A DNA stretch of 64,000 nt from Shinella zoogloeoides (lineage in GTDB: Bacteria; Pseudomonadota; Alphaproteobacteria; Rhizobiales; Rhizobiaceae). The translations under genes and the position numbers were made by a program. Shown here one piece after another: positions 26,464 to 35,643 of the stretch; the stretch's first letter is position 1; each line of letters starts with the position of its first letter. The stretch covers positions 62,001-126,000 of the forward strand of contig NZ_QNUJ01000006.1 in assembly GCF_003574625.1 (NCBI RefSeq), written 5' to 3'. The notes beneath the pieces are model-generated. The model did not search any database. It worked only from the letters and a program-made list of their open reading frames with translations, and had not been told where the DNA came from.

Positions 26464-27576
26464 ATGCAGGCGGGCAGCGTGTTGCCGGCCGCGGTGGGTC
26501 CGTCTGTTCGATCGGACCTGCAGCCGGAAAATCTCGACGCGAGGGCAGGCGGGCGGTCACGCGAAGCCTTGGCGGGGCAGGGTCGGCTGGGTGCGCCGCT
26601 CGTCTATAGCCGGAGCGAGGCCGGCCGGCGGCCTGCCTATTTCCGCGTGCTGGAGCGGGTATTCGGCGCGCGGCGGGCGCGGCTTCGCAGCCTCCTGTTC
26701 GCGCGGGCGCCAGTGCTTTTCCTTATGGTGGAGGAGGCGTTCTTTCTTTATGTGCTGGTCGGGCTTTTCCGTACCCTGCTGGGACGGCGGACCGTGGGGC
26801 TCCTGCTCAAGCCGGGGCCGCTCGCCGTTTCGCCCCGCTGGGGAAACCGCTGGCGGCGCGCGGTGCTGCAAAGGCTGAAGCGCTGCCGCGCGGTGCGCAC
26901 GCTCTCCATCGTGCCCTTCAGCGTGCTTCCGCCCGCCGCCGCCATTGCCGATGGCTATATCTACGATTTCCAGCTCTGGGACCTGAGCGAGGAGGAGCGC
27001 AAGGCGGTGAACGCGCTACGCGCCGAGCGCCGGCCGGGCGACCGCCTTGTGCTGACGGCCATCGGCAGCCAGTGCGGCCGGAAAGGCTTCGATCTCTTCG
27101 CCGATATCTATGCCCGGTCCGCGCGGCTGCGGGCGTGCTACCAGTTCATCGCCTGCGGCAAGGTTGCCGTGGCCGACGCCGAGCATGCCGAGGTCCTGCG
27201 CGAGGGCGGCGGCGTCACGGTTGACCGGTTCATCTCCGATGCTGAGCTGCTGGGCGCCTATGCGGCGAGCGATGCGATCTGGTGCTTCTACCCGCGGACG
27301 GGGGACCAGGCCTTCGGCATTCTCGGGCGGGCGGCGCAGCTCGGCCTTCCGGTGGTGGTGCGCGAGGGCTCGCTCGCCCATCGCCTGTGCGCCATCGAGG
27401 ACGTGCCGCATCTTGCCGCCCCGATGGAGGGGCTTTCCGTCCGTCTTGCCGGCCCGCTGCCGCCGCGGGACGAGCTGCGCGGCCGTCATGCGGCCGAGCG
27501 CTTTGCTATGGAAAGCGAGGCGACACTGCGCGCCGCCCTCGGCCTCGCCGCAACGCACCCGACTATGGAGGCATAG
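26464..27576 (+). CDS. Glycosyltransferase family 4-like protein
   Basis: 370 residues. The C-terminal half has the GT-B acceptor pattern (LTAIGSQCGRKGFDLFADIY; a FISDAELLGAYAASDAIWCFYP segment; GILGRAAQLGLPVVVREG) of GT4 enzymes. The N-terminal ~90 residues are Arg-rich and poorly conserved, with a hydrophobic stretch near 85-100. No polysaccharide genes flank it, so its product is unknown. GC matches the chromosome. Confidence 0.7.
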   Translation: MQAGSVLPAAVGPSVRSDLQPENLDARAGGRSREALAGQGRLGAPLVYSRSEAGRRPAYFRVLERVFGARRARLRSLLFARAPVLFLMVEEAFFLYVLVGLFRTLLGRRTVGLLLKPGPLAVSPRWGNRWRRAVLQRLKRCRAVRTLSIVPFSVLPPAAAIADGYIYDFQLWDLSEEERKAVNALRAERRPGDRLVLTAIGSQCGRKGFDLFADIYARSARLRACYQFIACGKVAVADAEHAEVLREGGGVTVDRFISDAELLGAYAASDAIWCFYPRTGDQAFGILGRAAQLGLPVVVREGSLAHRLCAIEDVPHLAAPMEGLSVRLAGPLPPRDELRGRHAAERFAMESEATLRAALGLAATHPTMEA

Positions 27577-27579
27577 CCC

Positions 27580-28002
27580 TCAAGCGAGCCGCTTGCCATC
27601 CTCGCCGATCACCTTCTCGCCATCCTCCTTGGCGAAAGGCCCCTTGTGCGTGTCGGGAAGGATATCCAGCACGACTTCCGAAGGCCGGCAGAGCCGCGTT
27701 CCGAGCGGCGTCGTCACGAAGGGGCGGTTGATGAGGATCGGCTCGGCCACCATGTGGTCGAGCAGCTCATCGTCCGACAGCGCGGGATCGGCAAGACCGA
27801 GGGCGGCGTAAGACGCCTCCTTCTCGCGAATGGCAGCGCGCACCGCAAGGCCGGCGGCAGCGATCAGGGCCTGCAGCTCCTCCCGGGTCGGCGGTGCAGC
27901 GAGATAGTCCACGATCCTCGGCTCGATGCCCGCATTGCGGATTAGGGCCAGCGTGTTGCGCGAGGTGCCGCATCGCGGATTGTGATAGATGATCGCTTCC
28001 AT
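27580..28002 (-). CDS. arsC: Arsenate reductase (glutaredoxin-type ArsC)
   Basis: 140 residues, family-typical. The catalytic Cys11 lies in HNPRCGTSRNTL, and downstream NRPFVTTPLGTRLCRPSE supplies the conserved Arg cluster of ArsC. It reduces arsenate to arsenite using glutathione and glutaredoxin. It stands alone without arsR or an efflux pump, so it could be a housekeeping or Spx-like relative. Start 28002 follows AAAGG. Confidence 0.88.
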   Translation of the reverse strand: MEAIIYHNPRCGTSRNTLALIRNAGIEPRIVDYLAAPPTREELQALIAAAGLAVRAAIREKEASYAALGLADPALSDDELLDHMVAEPILINRPFVTTPLGTRLCRPSEVVLDILPDTHKGPFAKEDGEKVIGEDGKRLA

Positions 28003-28164
28003 GGCCGGCCTTTTGAAGAGGTGTCCGGCAAGGGATACGCGATCCCGGCGCAGCGTCAAGCCGGAAGGCGAGGCGACGCCATCCCCGCCTTTTCGCAGCC
28101 GGCGTTCAGCGCCCTGTCAGCCGCAAGGCTTTTTCTGTCGCCCAAATCGGCAGGAAAGGCGATC

Positions 28165-28728
28165 ATGAAGCGGTTCTTGAAATGGACAGGGCTTGCGTCC
28201 GGCGCGGCCGGCCTCGGGCTGGGCCTCTATCTCGTGGCAATACAGCTGACAGGAAATTTCGCCGCCGTCGTGCCGGGGGAAGCCTACCGCTCCAACCAGC
28301 CCACGCCAGCCGATCTCGCGACCTATGCCGAGCGCTACAAGATCCGCACCGTCATCAATCTCAGAGGCCGGGATGAAAAGTCGGCCTGGTACAAAAACGA
28401 GGCCGCCGCCGCAAGACAGCTCGGCCTCACCCTGATCGACTTCCCCCTGAACGCCAGCCGGCGCCTCGACGCGAAGACGGCGGACGACCTTGTCGCAACC
28501 CTTCGCGACGCGCCACGCCCGATCCTCATCCATTGTCGCTCAGGCGCCGACCGAACCGGCCTCGCCTCAGTCGTCTATCTCGCCCGCGTCGCGCATGAGG
28601 ACGAGGAAACCGCGGAACACCAGCTCTCCATCCGCTACGGCCATTTCGGCGTTCCCTTCTTCTCCCCGACCTATGCGATGGACGAAAGCTGGGAGGATAT
28701 GGAGGCGGCGGCACGTTCCGCCGGCTGA
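28165..28728 (+). CDS. Membrane-anchored dual-specificity/tyrosine phosphatase
   Basis: 187 residues. One N-terminal membrane helix (9-30) is followed by a cysteine phosphatase domain: EAYRSNQPTPADL near 43, INLRGRDEKS near 67 and the P-loop HCRSGADRTG with nucleophile C124 and R130. It probably acts in the periplasm or at the membrane face on phosphotyrosine or phosphoinositide-like substrates. It adjoins the polysaccharide island, where tyrosine phosphatases often modulate export, though this may be coincidental. Confidence 0.83.
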   Translation: MKRFLKWTGLASGAAGLGLGLYLVAIQLTGNFAAVVPGEAYRSNQPTPADLATYAERYKIRTVINLRGRDEKSAWYKNEAAAARQLGLTLIDFPLNASRRLDAKTADDLVATLRDAPRPILIHCRSGADRTGLASVVYLARVAHEDEETAEHQLSIRYGHFGVPFFSPTYAMDESWEDMEAAARSAG

Positions 28729-29189
28729 GCGTTCCTACTGATGTTGAAAGTCTCCTCGCGAGGGTAATTGCACCCCTACGTAAAACCGACCGGATTGTGC
28801 CATCAAGGCATCAAACGCCACGCCTACATCATTATGAATAGCCGCACCGAAAATCGCTATGACGTCGGGGGTAAGTTCTATATGAGCACGCCTTTGAGTG
28901 GAACTAGTTAGAGTACCTTTTGAAAAAAGGCTGTGAGTTCTTCTGGTTTTTTTCATCGCAACAGATAGATGTTCCGTGATTGCGGGACAGATGTGACAAT
29001 CTCGAATCTGAGGCGATTGGATTTAGGGAAGGTGTTAGCGTTGTTGTGTTGGTGGCATAAATGATGCATTAGAACCTTGCATGAAAATTACTCGGAATTC
29101 TTGGCATAGGCGTTAATTGATGTTAGTTTTCATATACTTCGAGGTGCATGGGGCACTTTCCACCAACACGGTATGTTCGAGAATTTGGC
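28729..29189. other. AT-rich non-coding boundary of the polysaccharide island
   Basis: GC content falls sharply after 28,740 and stays low to about 31,400. The stretch holds no frame I would call a gene: a 73-codon minus-strand frame (28735-28956) and a 38-codon one (just upstream of it) lack ribosome-binding sites or family matches. Promoter-like AT-rich sequence lies at 29,040-29,140 before the acetyltransferase. This marks the left edge of acquired DNA. Confidence 0.5.
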
Positions 29190-29678
29190 ATGACCATCGA
29201 AATTCACCCTGACGCAAAAATTTCAACGCTGGCCGATATCGAAGATAGTGTTCGTGGAACATGTATTGTTATCGGTCCTCGCTCAATTATCGATAGTTTT
29301 GTTAAGATTAAGCCCGCGGGTGGGAGTGGAGGCGTTTTCATAGGAAGCGATAGCAAAATTAATTCTGGCTGCGTTATATATACAGGGAATGGCGTGCAAA
29401 TTGGTAATGGTGTATTAGTCGCCGCAAATACAACTTTTGCTTCAACTAACCATGTTTATGAGCGGCGTGATATTCCTATATTTAGGCAGGGGCATGCAAA
29501 GGGGCTTGGTATAGTTATTGAGGATGATGTTTGGATAGGAGCGAACTGCGTTATTCTCGATGGAGCGTATATCGGGAAGGGAACTATTATCGCAGCGGGA
29601 TCGGTCGTGCGTGGCAAGCTCGAGTCTTACTGTGTATATGGTGGTATTCCTGCGCGCAAAATTAAGGATCGCCCGTGA
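29190..29678 (+). CDS. Hexapeptide-repeat acetyltransferase (WbbJ/maltose-O-acetyltransferase-like)
   Basis: 162 residues of left-handed beta-helix hexapeptides: I-G-x4 repeats such as VFIGSDSKINSGCVIY, VQIGNGVLVAANTTF and VWIGANCVILDGAYIGKGT, with the catalytic-type His in STNHVY. It acetylates a sugar in polysaccharide or lipopolysaccharide synthesis. Start 29190 (MTIEIHPDAK) is the usual N-terminus; an ATG at 29148 would add 14 residues. AT-rich codon use unlike the left flank. Its stop overlaps the next start. Confidence 0.82.
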   Translation: MTIEIHPDAKISTLADIEDSVRGTCIVIGPRSIIDSFVKIKPAGGSGGVFIGSDSKINSGCVIYTGNGVQIGNGVLVAANTTFASTNHVYERRDIPIFRQGHAKGLGIVIEDDVWIGANCVILDGAYIGKGTIIAAGSVVRGKLESYCVYGGIPARKIKDRP

Positions 29679-30526
29679 TGAAGAGTGGCTGTGTTTCCGC
29701 CACGCCTATGTACACAATCTTCGGGTCCGGCTTCGTCGGCAAAGCCCTGATGGCTCGACTCAAGCAGAATGGGCTTCCATGTCGAATCGTATCGCGTAAT
29801 ACTTGGCCTGAGAGCGGTAGTGATTTGGGTCGTGTGATCTTTACTTCCGGAATGACGTCGGGGTTTCGGGATGATCCCATGCAAACCGCCGATGTGCATG
29901 TAACATATCTAATATCAGCTCTTCGCCAATTCCGATTCGAGAGATTTGTCTATTTATCTTCAACTAGGCTCTATGTTCATACAGAATATACTAATGAAGA
30001 TACGCCCATTATTGTGGATGCTGCTGATCCGAATGATATCTTTACCGTAACTAAGTTGACTGCCGAATTGTTGGTGATCGGCCGACGTGATCCCCGTTTT
30101 AAGGTTGTTCGCCTATCGAATGTCTTTGGCCTTGGGGATGTTTCGAACAATTTTCTTACTTCATTGATAAGGGATTGGAAGGAAGGGCGGCCTGTCGTTA
30201 TTCGTAATTCTCAAACTTCAAATAAAGATTATATTCATATAGAAGATGCCGTATCTGGCATACTTTCTATCGTCGACGCTGAGAATACATGTCATCAAAT
30301 TTATAACCTAGCAAGCGGCAGAAATACGTCAAACGCAGAAATTGCATCTATTTTCAGAGAGTATGGTTGCTCAGTTCGTTTTGAGAATGAGCAGTTCACT
30401 ATCATATTTCCGGAAATCAATGTTTCCCGCTTTCGGGAAGAATTTTGTGAGCCGTCCCGGAACCCGTTTAGGCGCGATTTTTCAAAAATCTTATTGCAGA
30501 AATTGCAATTGAACAAAAAAAGCTAA
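29678..30526 (+). CDS. NAD-dependent epimerase/dehydratase-family (extended SDR) protein with atypical active site
   Basis: 282 residues. The nucleotide-binding motif is TIFGSGFVGKAL and the SDR second strand YLSSTRLYV. The catalytic Tyr-x3-Lys is replaced by Phe-x3-Lys (DIFTVTKLTAE, codon TTT). Downstream VVRLSNVFGLGD and IHIEDAVSGILS are normal. It might be a nucleotide-sugar 4-ketoreductase or a non-catalytic relative. Coupled to the acetyltransferase (ATGA overlap). Low GC. Confidence 0.75.
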   Translation: MKSGCVSATPMYTIFGSGFVGKALMARLKQNGLPCRIVSRNTWPESGSDLGRVIFTSGMTSGFRDDPMQTADVHVTYLISALRQFRFERFVYLSSTRLYVHTEYTNEDTPIIVDAADPNDIFTVTKLTAELLVIGRRDPRFKVVRLSNVFGLGDVSNNFLTSLIRDWKEGRPVVIRNSQTSNKDYIHIEDAVSGILSIVDAENTCHQIYNLASGRNTSNAEIASIFREYGCSVRFENEQFTIIFPEINVSRFREEFCEPSRNPFRRDFSKILLQKLQLNKKS

Positions 30527-31404
30527 TATTTCTTTCCCAGAATTCGCTTTACCTTGAGACGAAAAATGCGCCAAGGCGAGGCTCGAAGCTTATTATACGT
30601 GAAGCGCCTGCGTTCAGTTAGTAAACGTCGTTCTTCATCGAGGTGCAGATTTCTTCGCCGTATTTCGGCGTCATAGCAAGCGTAGAAGATAGGCATTAGC
30701 CTCTCTAGGAGTGTGATCCGATCCTTCAGTGAACGGCGGCCACGCATACCATCTCCCTTAACAGGGGAATAGGTGCGTTGCACAAATAAAGTATCATTAC
30801 TGCCAACGACGCTTTCATCCAGTAGTGCCGAAAGCAATGTAAGATGATCTCCGGCATATGCTTCGGGATAAGCTTCCCATACGCGAGAGCACGTCTCTTG
30901 AATATATTTGGTTCTCCAGAGGCCATAATACCAGCTAGCATGGTATAGATAGAAGCGTTTTAAAAGGCGTTCGATATATGTGCCATCGGAAATCTCTATA
31001 AAAGGAAATTCGGGGCCAAACTCAGTTTCATTCATACGTGTAACGATGCGTGGGACGGCTAATTGTGCGTTCGGGCTGCGGTCGTGGGTTTCGACAAGCT
31101 TTTCAAGAAAATTTCTGTCCGAATAATCATCATCCGCGCGCCACATGAAGAATTCAGTATTTGCGCGATCAACTAGATATTTGAAATTAGGTAGAGGGCC
31201 GACATTTTCCTGATGACGTATAACTTCAATCCGGTTATCTCTTGCGGCATATTCTGTGCAAATATCTGGCGTGTTGTCGGTCGATCCGTTATCGGAGATA
31301 ATAATGAGGAAATCGACATAAGTCTGCGCCAGCAGGCTGTCGAGACATTCGCGCAGCATGGGCGCTCCGTTATAAACTGGAATTCCGACCGTTACCCGTG
31401 CCAT
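30523..31404 (-). CDS. Family 2 glycosyltransferase
   Basis: 293 residues, GT-A fold: N-terminal VTVGIPVYNGAPMLRECLDS, SDNGSTDNT nucleotide contact, and metal-binding WRADDDYS around residue 90. It transfers a sugar in assembly of the surface polysaccharide. It is the only gene of the cluster on the minus strand and its end overlaps the preceding gene by 4 bases. Low GC suggests a separate acquisition. Confidence 0.82.
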   Translation of the reverse strand: MARVTVGIPVYNGAPMLRECLDSLLAQTYVDFLIIISDNGSTDNTPDICTEYAARDNRIEVIRHQENVGPLPNFKYLVDRANTEFFMWRADDDYSDRNFLEKLVETHDRSPNAQLAVPRIVTRMNETEFGPEFPFIEISDGTYIERLLKRFYLYHASWYYGLWRTKYIQETCSRVWEAYPEAYAGDHLTLLSALLDESVVGSNDTLFVQRTYSPVKGDGMRGRRSLKDRITLLERLMPIFYACYDAEIRRRNLHLDEERRLLTERRRFTYNKLRASPWRIFRLKVKRILGKKY

Positions 31405-31437
31405 AGTCCGCGCGTCCTCAAATCATGCTGGTAGCAG

Positions 31438-32544
31438 ATGCCCCTCTTTGCACATAAGAACGACTGGTCGCAAGCCGGAAACAACTTCGATTTCCTTCGT
31501 CTCGTGCTGGCCTCGTTAGTGATTGTCAGCCACGCCTATCCGCTGTTTATCGGGGCAGCGGATCCCTGGCAGGCGCATGGTTCGCCGTTCAATATCGGCC
31601 AGATGTGTGTCATGGCTTTCTTCGCCATCAGTGGCATGCTGGTGACACGTTCCGCCATCCTGTCTCGTTCGGTGCTGTCCTATATCGTTTCGCGCGTCAT
31701 GCGGCTCTTGCCAGGCGCTTTCATCTGTGCCCTGTTGATGACCTTTGCTCTCGGTCTCGTTTTTACGACTCTAGGCATCTACGAGTATCTCACGGACGGT
31801 TCGGTGTGGTCGTTTCTCCGGCGCAATACCATGCTGATGTCGATCCAATATGACCTGCCGGGAGTGTTCAAGGACAATGTTTATCCTGGTGCGGTCAATG
31901 GGTCTCTATGGTCGCTACGTGTTGAAATCCGCATGTACATGCTGTTCGGCGTAATCGTTTTTCTTGCACGGCTTAGACCGGAATGGATGCGTCATCTGAA
32001 ATATTTGCTGATGGTGCTTTTTGTCGTCGCATATTTTGGAGCGATACTTCCTCCACTTCTTCCAGAAGGTGTTTTGACGCCAAAAACGAACTGGATTTAC
32101 GGTTATTATTTCGCGGCCGGTGCTGTTCTGCTATGCTGGGAACATGTTATTCCGCGCAATTTGATAGTTGCTGTGGTGTTGTTCATCGCTTCGCTTTTTA
32201 CCGTTAATACGCCTTTTCTTGATCCTGCGATGCGATTGACTTTACCCTATCTTGTGTATTGCTTCGCCTTTTCGCAGGCTACTGCGTTAAAAAGGCTGCG
32301 TGGGGCGCCGGACATTTCCTATGGCATCTACATTTATGGCTTTCCGGTTCAGCAGTCGCTTTCGGCGCTATTCGCGGACCGCTTCGGTCTCCTGCCGCTT
32401 ACCACCGCTTCGCTGGCAATTACCGTGGTGCTGGCCTCGCTAAGTTGGAAGCTGGTCGAGAAGCCTGCCCTCACGCGCAAGCGCGCTGTCGAGGATGCAA
32501 TGGCAGGGCTTTATCGACGCGTCGTTCCGGTGGCTGGGGCGTAA
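31438..32544 (+). CDS. Acyltransferase-3 family membrane protein (OafA/ExoZ-like)
   Basis: 368 residues with about ten membrane helices. N-terminal NNFDFLRLVLASLVIVSHAYP carries the Arg/His residues of the acyltransferase-3 catalytic site (RLVLA, SHAYP), with NGSLWSLRVEIRMY near 160. It probably O-acetylates a surface polysaccharide at the inner membrane. The GC content is intermediate between flank and preceding genes. Confidence 0.85.
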   Translation: MPLFAHKNDWSQAGNNFDFLRLVLASLVIVSHAYPLFIGAADPWQAHGSPFNIGQMCVMAFFAISGMLVTRSAILSRSVLSYIVSRVMRLLPGAFICALLMTFALGLVFTTLGIYEYLTDGSVWSFLRRNTMLMSIQYDLPGVFKDNVYPGAVNGSLWSLRVEIRMYMLFGVIVFLARLRPEWMRHLKYLLMVLFVVAYFGAILPPLLPEGVLTPKTNWIYGYYFAAGAVLLCWEHVIPRNLIVAVVLFIASLFTVNTPFLDPAMRLTLPYLVYCFAFSQATALKRLRGAPDISYGIYIYGFPVQQSLSALFADRFGLLPLTTASLAITVVLASLSWKLVEKPALTRKRAVEDAMAGLYRRVVPVAGA

Positions 32545-32643
32545 TGGTGCGGCCCCGTTCACAGGGACGCATCTGCGACGTATAAGGAGCCCATCATAGG
32601 GAGCGATTCCTGCCCCGTTCAACTTGGAAACAGGACCAGCCCA

Positions 32644-33414
32644 GTGTCGATGAGCAGCGCCGAAGCTCCCGTCAATGTCGTCTGCATGAAATGGGGTACG
32701 CTCTATGGCCCGGAATATGCCAACCGGCTTTATGCGATGGTGGCGCGCAATCTCTCCCGGCCGTTTCGTTTCGTCTGCTTCACAGACGATACGGCTGGAC
32801 TTTGCTCTGGAATCGAGACGATGGAGCTGCCGCCGATCCGTATCGATCCACCTTATAAGAATACGCCGTGGAAGAAGCTGGCGCTTTATAATCCGACGCT
32901 TGGTAATCTTTCCGGGCCGACCCTTTTTCTTGATCTCGACGTAGTGATTACCGGTCCGCTGGATAGATTTTTCGACCGGCAGGGCGAATATTGCGTTATT
33001 CATAATTGGACGCAACCAAAGCAGATCAATGGCAATACATCTGTTTTCCGCTTCGAGATCGGTGCGCATTCTGACCTGCTAGAACTGTTCCACAGTCAGC
33101 CGACTCAGCACTGGGTGGATGTCTATCGAATTGAGCAGACCTTTCTTTCCCAGCAACTGCACCGGCAGGGTCGGTTGAGCTATTGGCCGGAAGGCTGGTG
33201 TGTCTCGTTCAAGGTGCATTGTCTGCCTGGTGGTTGGAAATTTCCGCGTATCTTACTCAATTGGTTCGTGCCGGCGCGCCTGCCGGATGGGGCGAGCGTC
33301 TGTGTTTTCCACGGGCGCCCCAATCCGGACGATGCGCTGGCGGGGAAATGGCCAGGCAAGTGGTACAAGAGGCTTCTGCCAGCCCGCTGGATCGCGGATT
33401 ACTGGCATGAATGA
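32644..33414 (+). CDS. Glycosyltransferase-like hypothetical protein
   Basis: 256 residues, no membrane helix. NVVCMKWGTLYGPEYANRLYAMV at the start in part and TLFLDLDVVITGPLD near 98 form a GT-A style DxD site, followed by VIHNWTQPKQINGNTSVFRF; this resembles uncharacterised GT8-like proteins of polysaccharide loci. Start GTG 32644 follows AGGACC; ATG 32650 is an alternative. Linked to two further glycosyltransferases downstream. Confidence 0.65.
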   Translation: MSMSSAEAPVNVVCMKWGTLYGPEYANRLYAMVARNLSRPFRFVCFTDDTAGLCSGIETMELPPIRIDPPYKNTPWKKLALYNPTLGNLSGPTLFLDLDVVITGPLDRFFDRQGEYCVIHNWTQPKQINGNTSVFRFEIGAHSDLLELFHSQPTQHWVDVYRIEQTFLSQQLHRQGRLSYWPEGWCVSFKVHCLPGGWKFPRILLNWFVPARLPDGASVCVFHGRPNPDDALAGKWPGKWYKRLLPARWIADYWHE

Positions 33415-33432
33415 AATCCGTCGGATCGCCGC

Positions 33433-34356
33433 ATGACCGGGCCACTCCTCAGTATCATTTCCGCTGTCTACAACAAAGCCGAAGTTCTGCCGGAGACCCT
33501 TCGGCTGGCCAGGGCGCAAAGGGGTATAGCGGAAGAAGACATCGAGTTCGTGTTTGTCGATGACAATTCTGCCGACGGTTCGCTGGCGCTACTTGAAGAG
33601 GAGGCGGGAAGGGATTCTCGCGTCCGAATTTTTGCCTCGCAGGAAAACAACGGTCCGGCCATTGCTTTCAATCGGGCGGCGTCGCAGGCGCGGGGGCGGT
33701 ATCTTCTTGCTATTGACGCTGACGACATGCTCCCCGGCAATGCGGCTAAGTTTCTGATCGACAGCGCGCGGCGTTTTGACGCCGCACTCGTCTTCGGGCG
33801 GTCGCGTCGTGGCGAAGATTGCCGGGATGTTCCGGAGGACGCCGCGCTTTCCGTCGAGAGCGATCCGCTCGCTTTTGTCGCCGAACGCAAGATCGTGCGC
33901 ATGGGATTTCTTGCCGAAAGGCAACTGTGGCTCAAGGCCGGCGGCGCGGACGAAACGGTCTTCATCCAGGATCAATCCCTGCCACTACGTCTTGCAGCTG
34001 CCGCCGACCGGCTCGTCTTCGTCGATGCACTGGTCTATCATTTGCGCCAGGCGGGGGATGGCAATCTGTCGCGCAACGTGCTGCAGCAACATCACGATCG
34101 CTTTTTCGCATTATTGCCATTCCTCGACCGGCCGGATGCTTCGCCTACAGCGCGCAGGGCGGTCATGCGGCAGATGGTTTCAAGCCTGTGGAAAATGGAT
34201 CGCGATCGTGGCGTGCAACTGCCGTTCCTCTCGGCTGCGGGCCGCTGCTACCTCCTTAATCGCATGCTCGGTCTGGAACCGTCCGGACGCCTCCTCGCAG
34301 ATGTAGCTGCCCGCCTGAAGACCCTTCCCGGCATCCGCCGCCCCGGAGGCATATGA
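33433..34356 (+). CDS. Family 2 glycosyltransferase
   Basis: 307 residues: LLSIISAVYNKAEVLPETLR, DDNSADGS and DADDMLPGN mark the nucleotide and metal sites of GT2 enzymes. The C-terminal part is helical and specific to the acceptor. Eighteen bases after the preceding gene; overlaps the next start (ATGA). Confidence 0.84.
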   Translation: MTGPLLSIISAVYNKAEVLPETLRLARAQRGIAEEDIEFVFVDDNSADGSLALLEEEAGRDSRVRIFASQENNGPAIAFNRAASQARGRYLLAIDADDMLPGNAAKFLIDSARRFDAALVFGRSRRGEDCRDVPEDAALSVESDPLAFVAERKIVRMGFLAERQLWLKAGGADETVFIQDQSLPLRLAAAADRLVFVDALVYHLRQAGDGNLSRNVLQQHHDRFFALLPFLDRPDASPTARRAVMRQMVSSLWKMDRDRGVQLPFLSAAGRCYLLNRMLGLEPSGRLLADVAARLKTLPGIRRPGGI

Positions 34357-35408
34357 TGCGACCAAGACGTATTATGATCGTCGGTAATTTCGGGCGCAAA
34401 GACCTGTTCCGCCGCTACTTCAATACGGAAAGCAAGCTGGCGAATGGCTTCATCCGCGCCGGGCATCATGTCCTTTGCTTTTCTGATCGTGATCATGCGC
34501 GCGAGGCTAATATTTTCAGTACCCAGAAGCTTGGCGTGAAGAAAATGCAAGCGAAGTTGATCGAGACGGCGGCGCATTACTGTCCTCACCTCGTGCTCTT
34601 CGGCCATGCGGATCTCATCGAGTCAGAAATCTATGAACGTTTGCGAGCCAATCATCCCGGTTTGCGGCTCGCCGCCTTCTGTGTCGATGCGCTGTTCCGC
34701 AGGGCGACCATGCAGCGTTTTGCCGCTCGCGCCCAACACGTGGATGCGGCCTTCCTGACTAGCGCCGATCGCGTGCAGGCAAAGGTGCTTGGAATACCCG
34801 CGGGTCGGCTGTTCTTCATGCCAAACCCCGTCGATCCGGGAATGGAAACGGCTCGCGTCTTCGAAACGCCTCGTGCAGCGTTGCGACTTGATGGCCAGTT
34901 CCTTGGCACGGGCATCGAGCGGCGGGAAGAACAGATCGAGGCGATTCGTGCTGCGCTTCCGGCCGCCTATCGTTTCGAATCCGGCGGAAGGGCTTTTGCA
35001 ACAACACGAATGGACAGCACCACCTATCTGGAGCGCCTCGCCGACGCGGCTGTTTGTCCCAACTTGCCGCTGGACGATCTGAAGCCGGAGCAATTGACCT
35101 ATCTCTATTCGTCCGACCGCATTGCCCAGACGCTGGGACAGGGAGTAACGACCCTGACCATCGCCGCTAGTCGGCTTGCCGACCTTTATGAAGATGGCCT
35201 GGTAGAATATGCAGATCGGCAGGATCTCATTGCAAAAATGATCACCCTTTATGAAAACGATGCAGAGCGGCGTCGTGTAGGTGGGATTGGTCATCGCATC
35301 GCGCACGACCGTACGAATGGAGCACGAGTCGCCAGTTACATTCTGGCGATCAGTCTGGGTGAAAGTGAAGGCGCCGTTTCCTGGCCGACCGTGTTGAATG
35401 ACGGATAG
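34353..35408 (+). CDS. CgeB-like glycosyltransferase
   Basis: 351 residues. N-terminal RIMIVGNFGRKDLFRRYFNTE, then VLFGHADLIESEIYERLR, and a C-terminal half with glycosyltransferase-type DDLKPEQLTYLYSSDRIAQ and LADLYEDGLVEYADRQDL, the pattern of DUF3880/Glyco_trans_1_2 (CgeB) proteins. Probably a GT-B transferase of the same polysaccharide. Substrates unknown. Confidence 0.68.
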   Translation: MMRPRRIMIVGNFGRKDLFRRYFNTESKLANGFIRAGHHVLCFSDRDHAREANIFSTQKLGVKKMQAKLIETAAHYCPHLVLFGHADLIESEIYERLRANHPGLRLAAFCVDALFRRATMQRFAARAQHVDAAFLTSADRVQAKVLGIPAGRLFFMPNPVDPGMETARVFETPRAALRLDGQFLGTGIERREEQIEAIRAALPAAYRFESGGRAFATTRMDSTTYLERLADAAVCPNLPLDDLKPEQLTYLYSSDRIAQTLGQGVTTLTIAASRLADLYEDGLVEYADRQDLIAKMITLYENDAERRRVGGIGHRIAHDRTNGARVASYILAISLGESEGAVSWPTVLNDG

Positions 35409-35526
35409 TGGGCGATAATGAAAGGTCCGGAACCGTTGCGGGTCACCATGGCGGGCTAGCAGCAAGTCTGGCACATGAGGATGTCCATCCTATCGCTGCG
35501 ACGAGGAGTGGGGCAGTCGTTTATTG

Positions 35527-35554
35527 TTGACAGGTCGGGCATATTTGCTAGTTG
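35527..35554 (+). promoter_or_regulatory. Candidate promoter of the CDP-sugar operon
   Basis: TTGACA (35527-35532), 16-base spacer, TAGTTG (35549-35554) with an extended TG (TGC) just before, inside the 235-base gap preceding rfbF. Nothing else is evident in the gap. Confidence 0.4.
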
Positions 35555-35643
35555 CTGCGAAGGGAGCGCAGGCGCTTTTGGTCGGGGAAATGGCTAAAAA
35601 GAGCGGCGAATACTTGTAGTTCTATTTGTAGAATGGAAGCGTT

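Noticed and set aside
28735-28956. A 73-codon minus-strand frame in the AT-rich boundary
   Set aside because: No ribosome-binding site, no recognisable family and only chance length in low-GC DNA; could be a remnant but not supportable as a gene.
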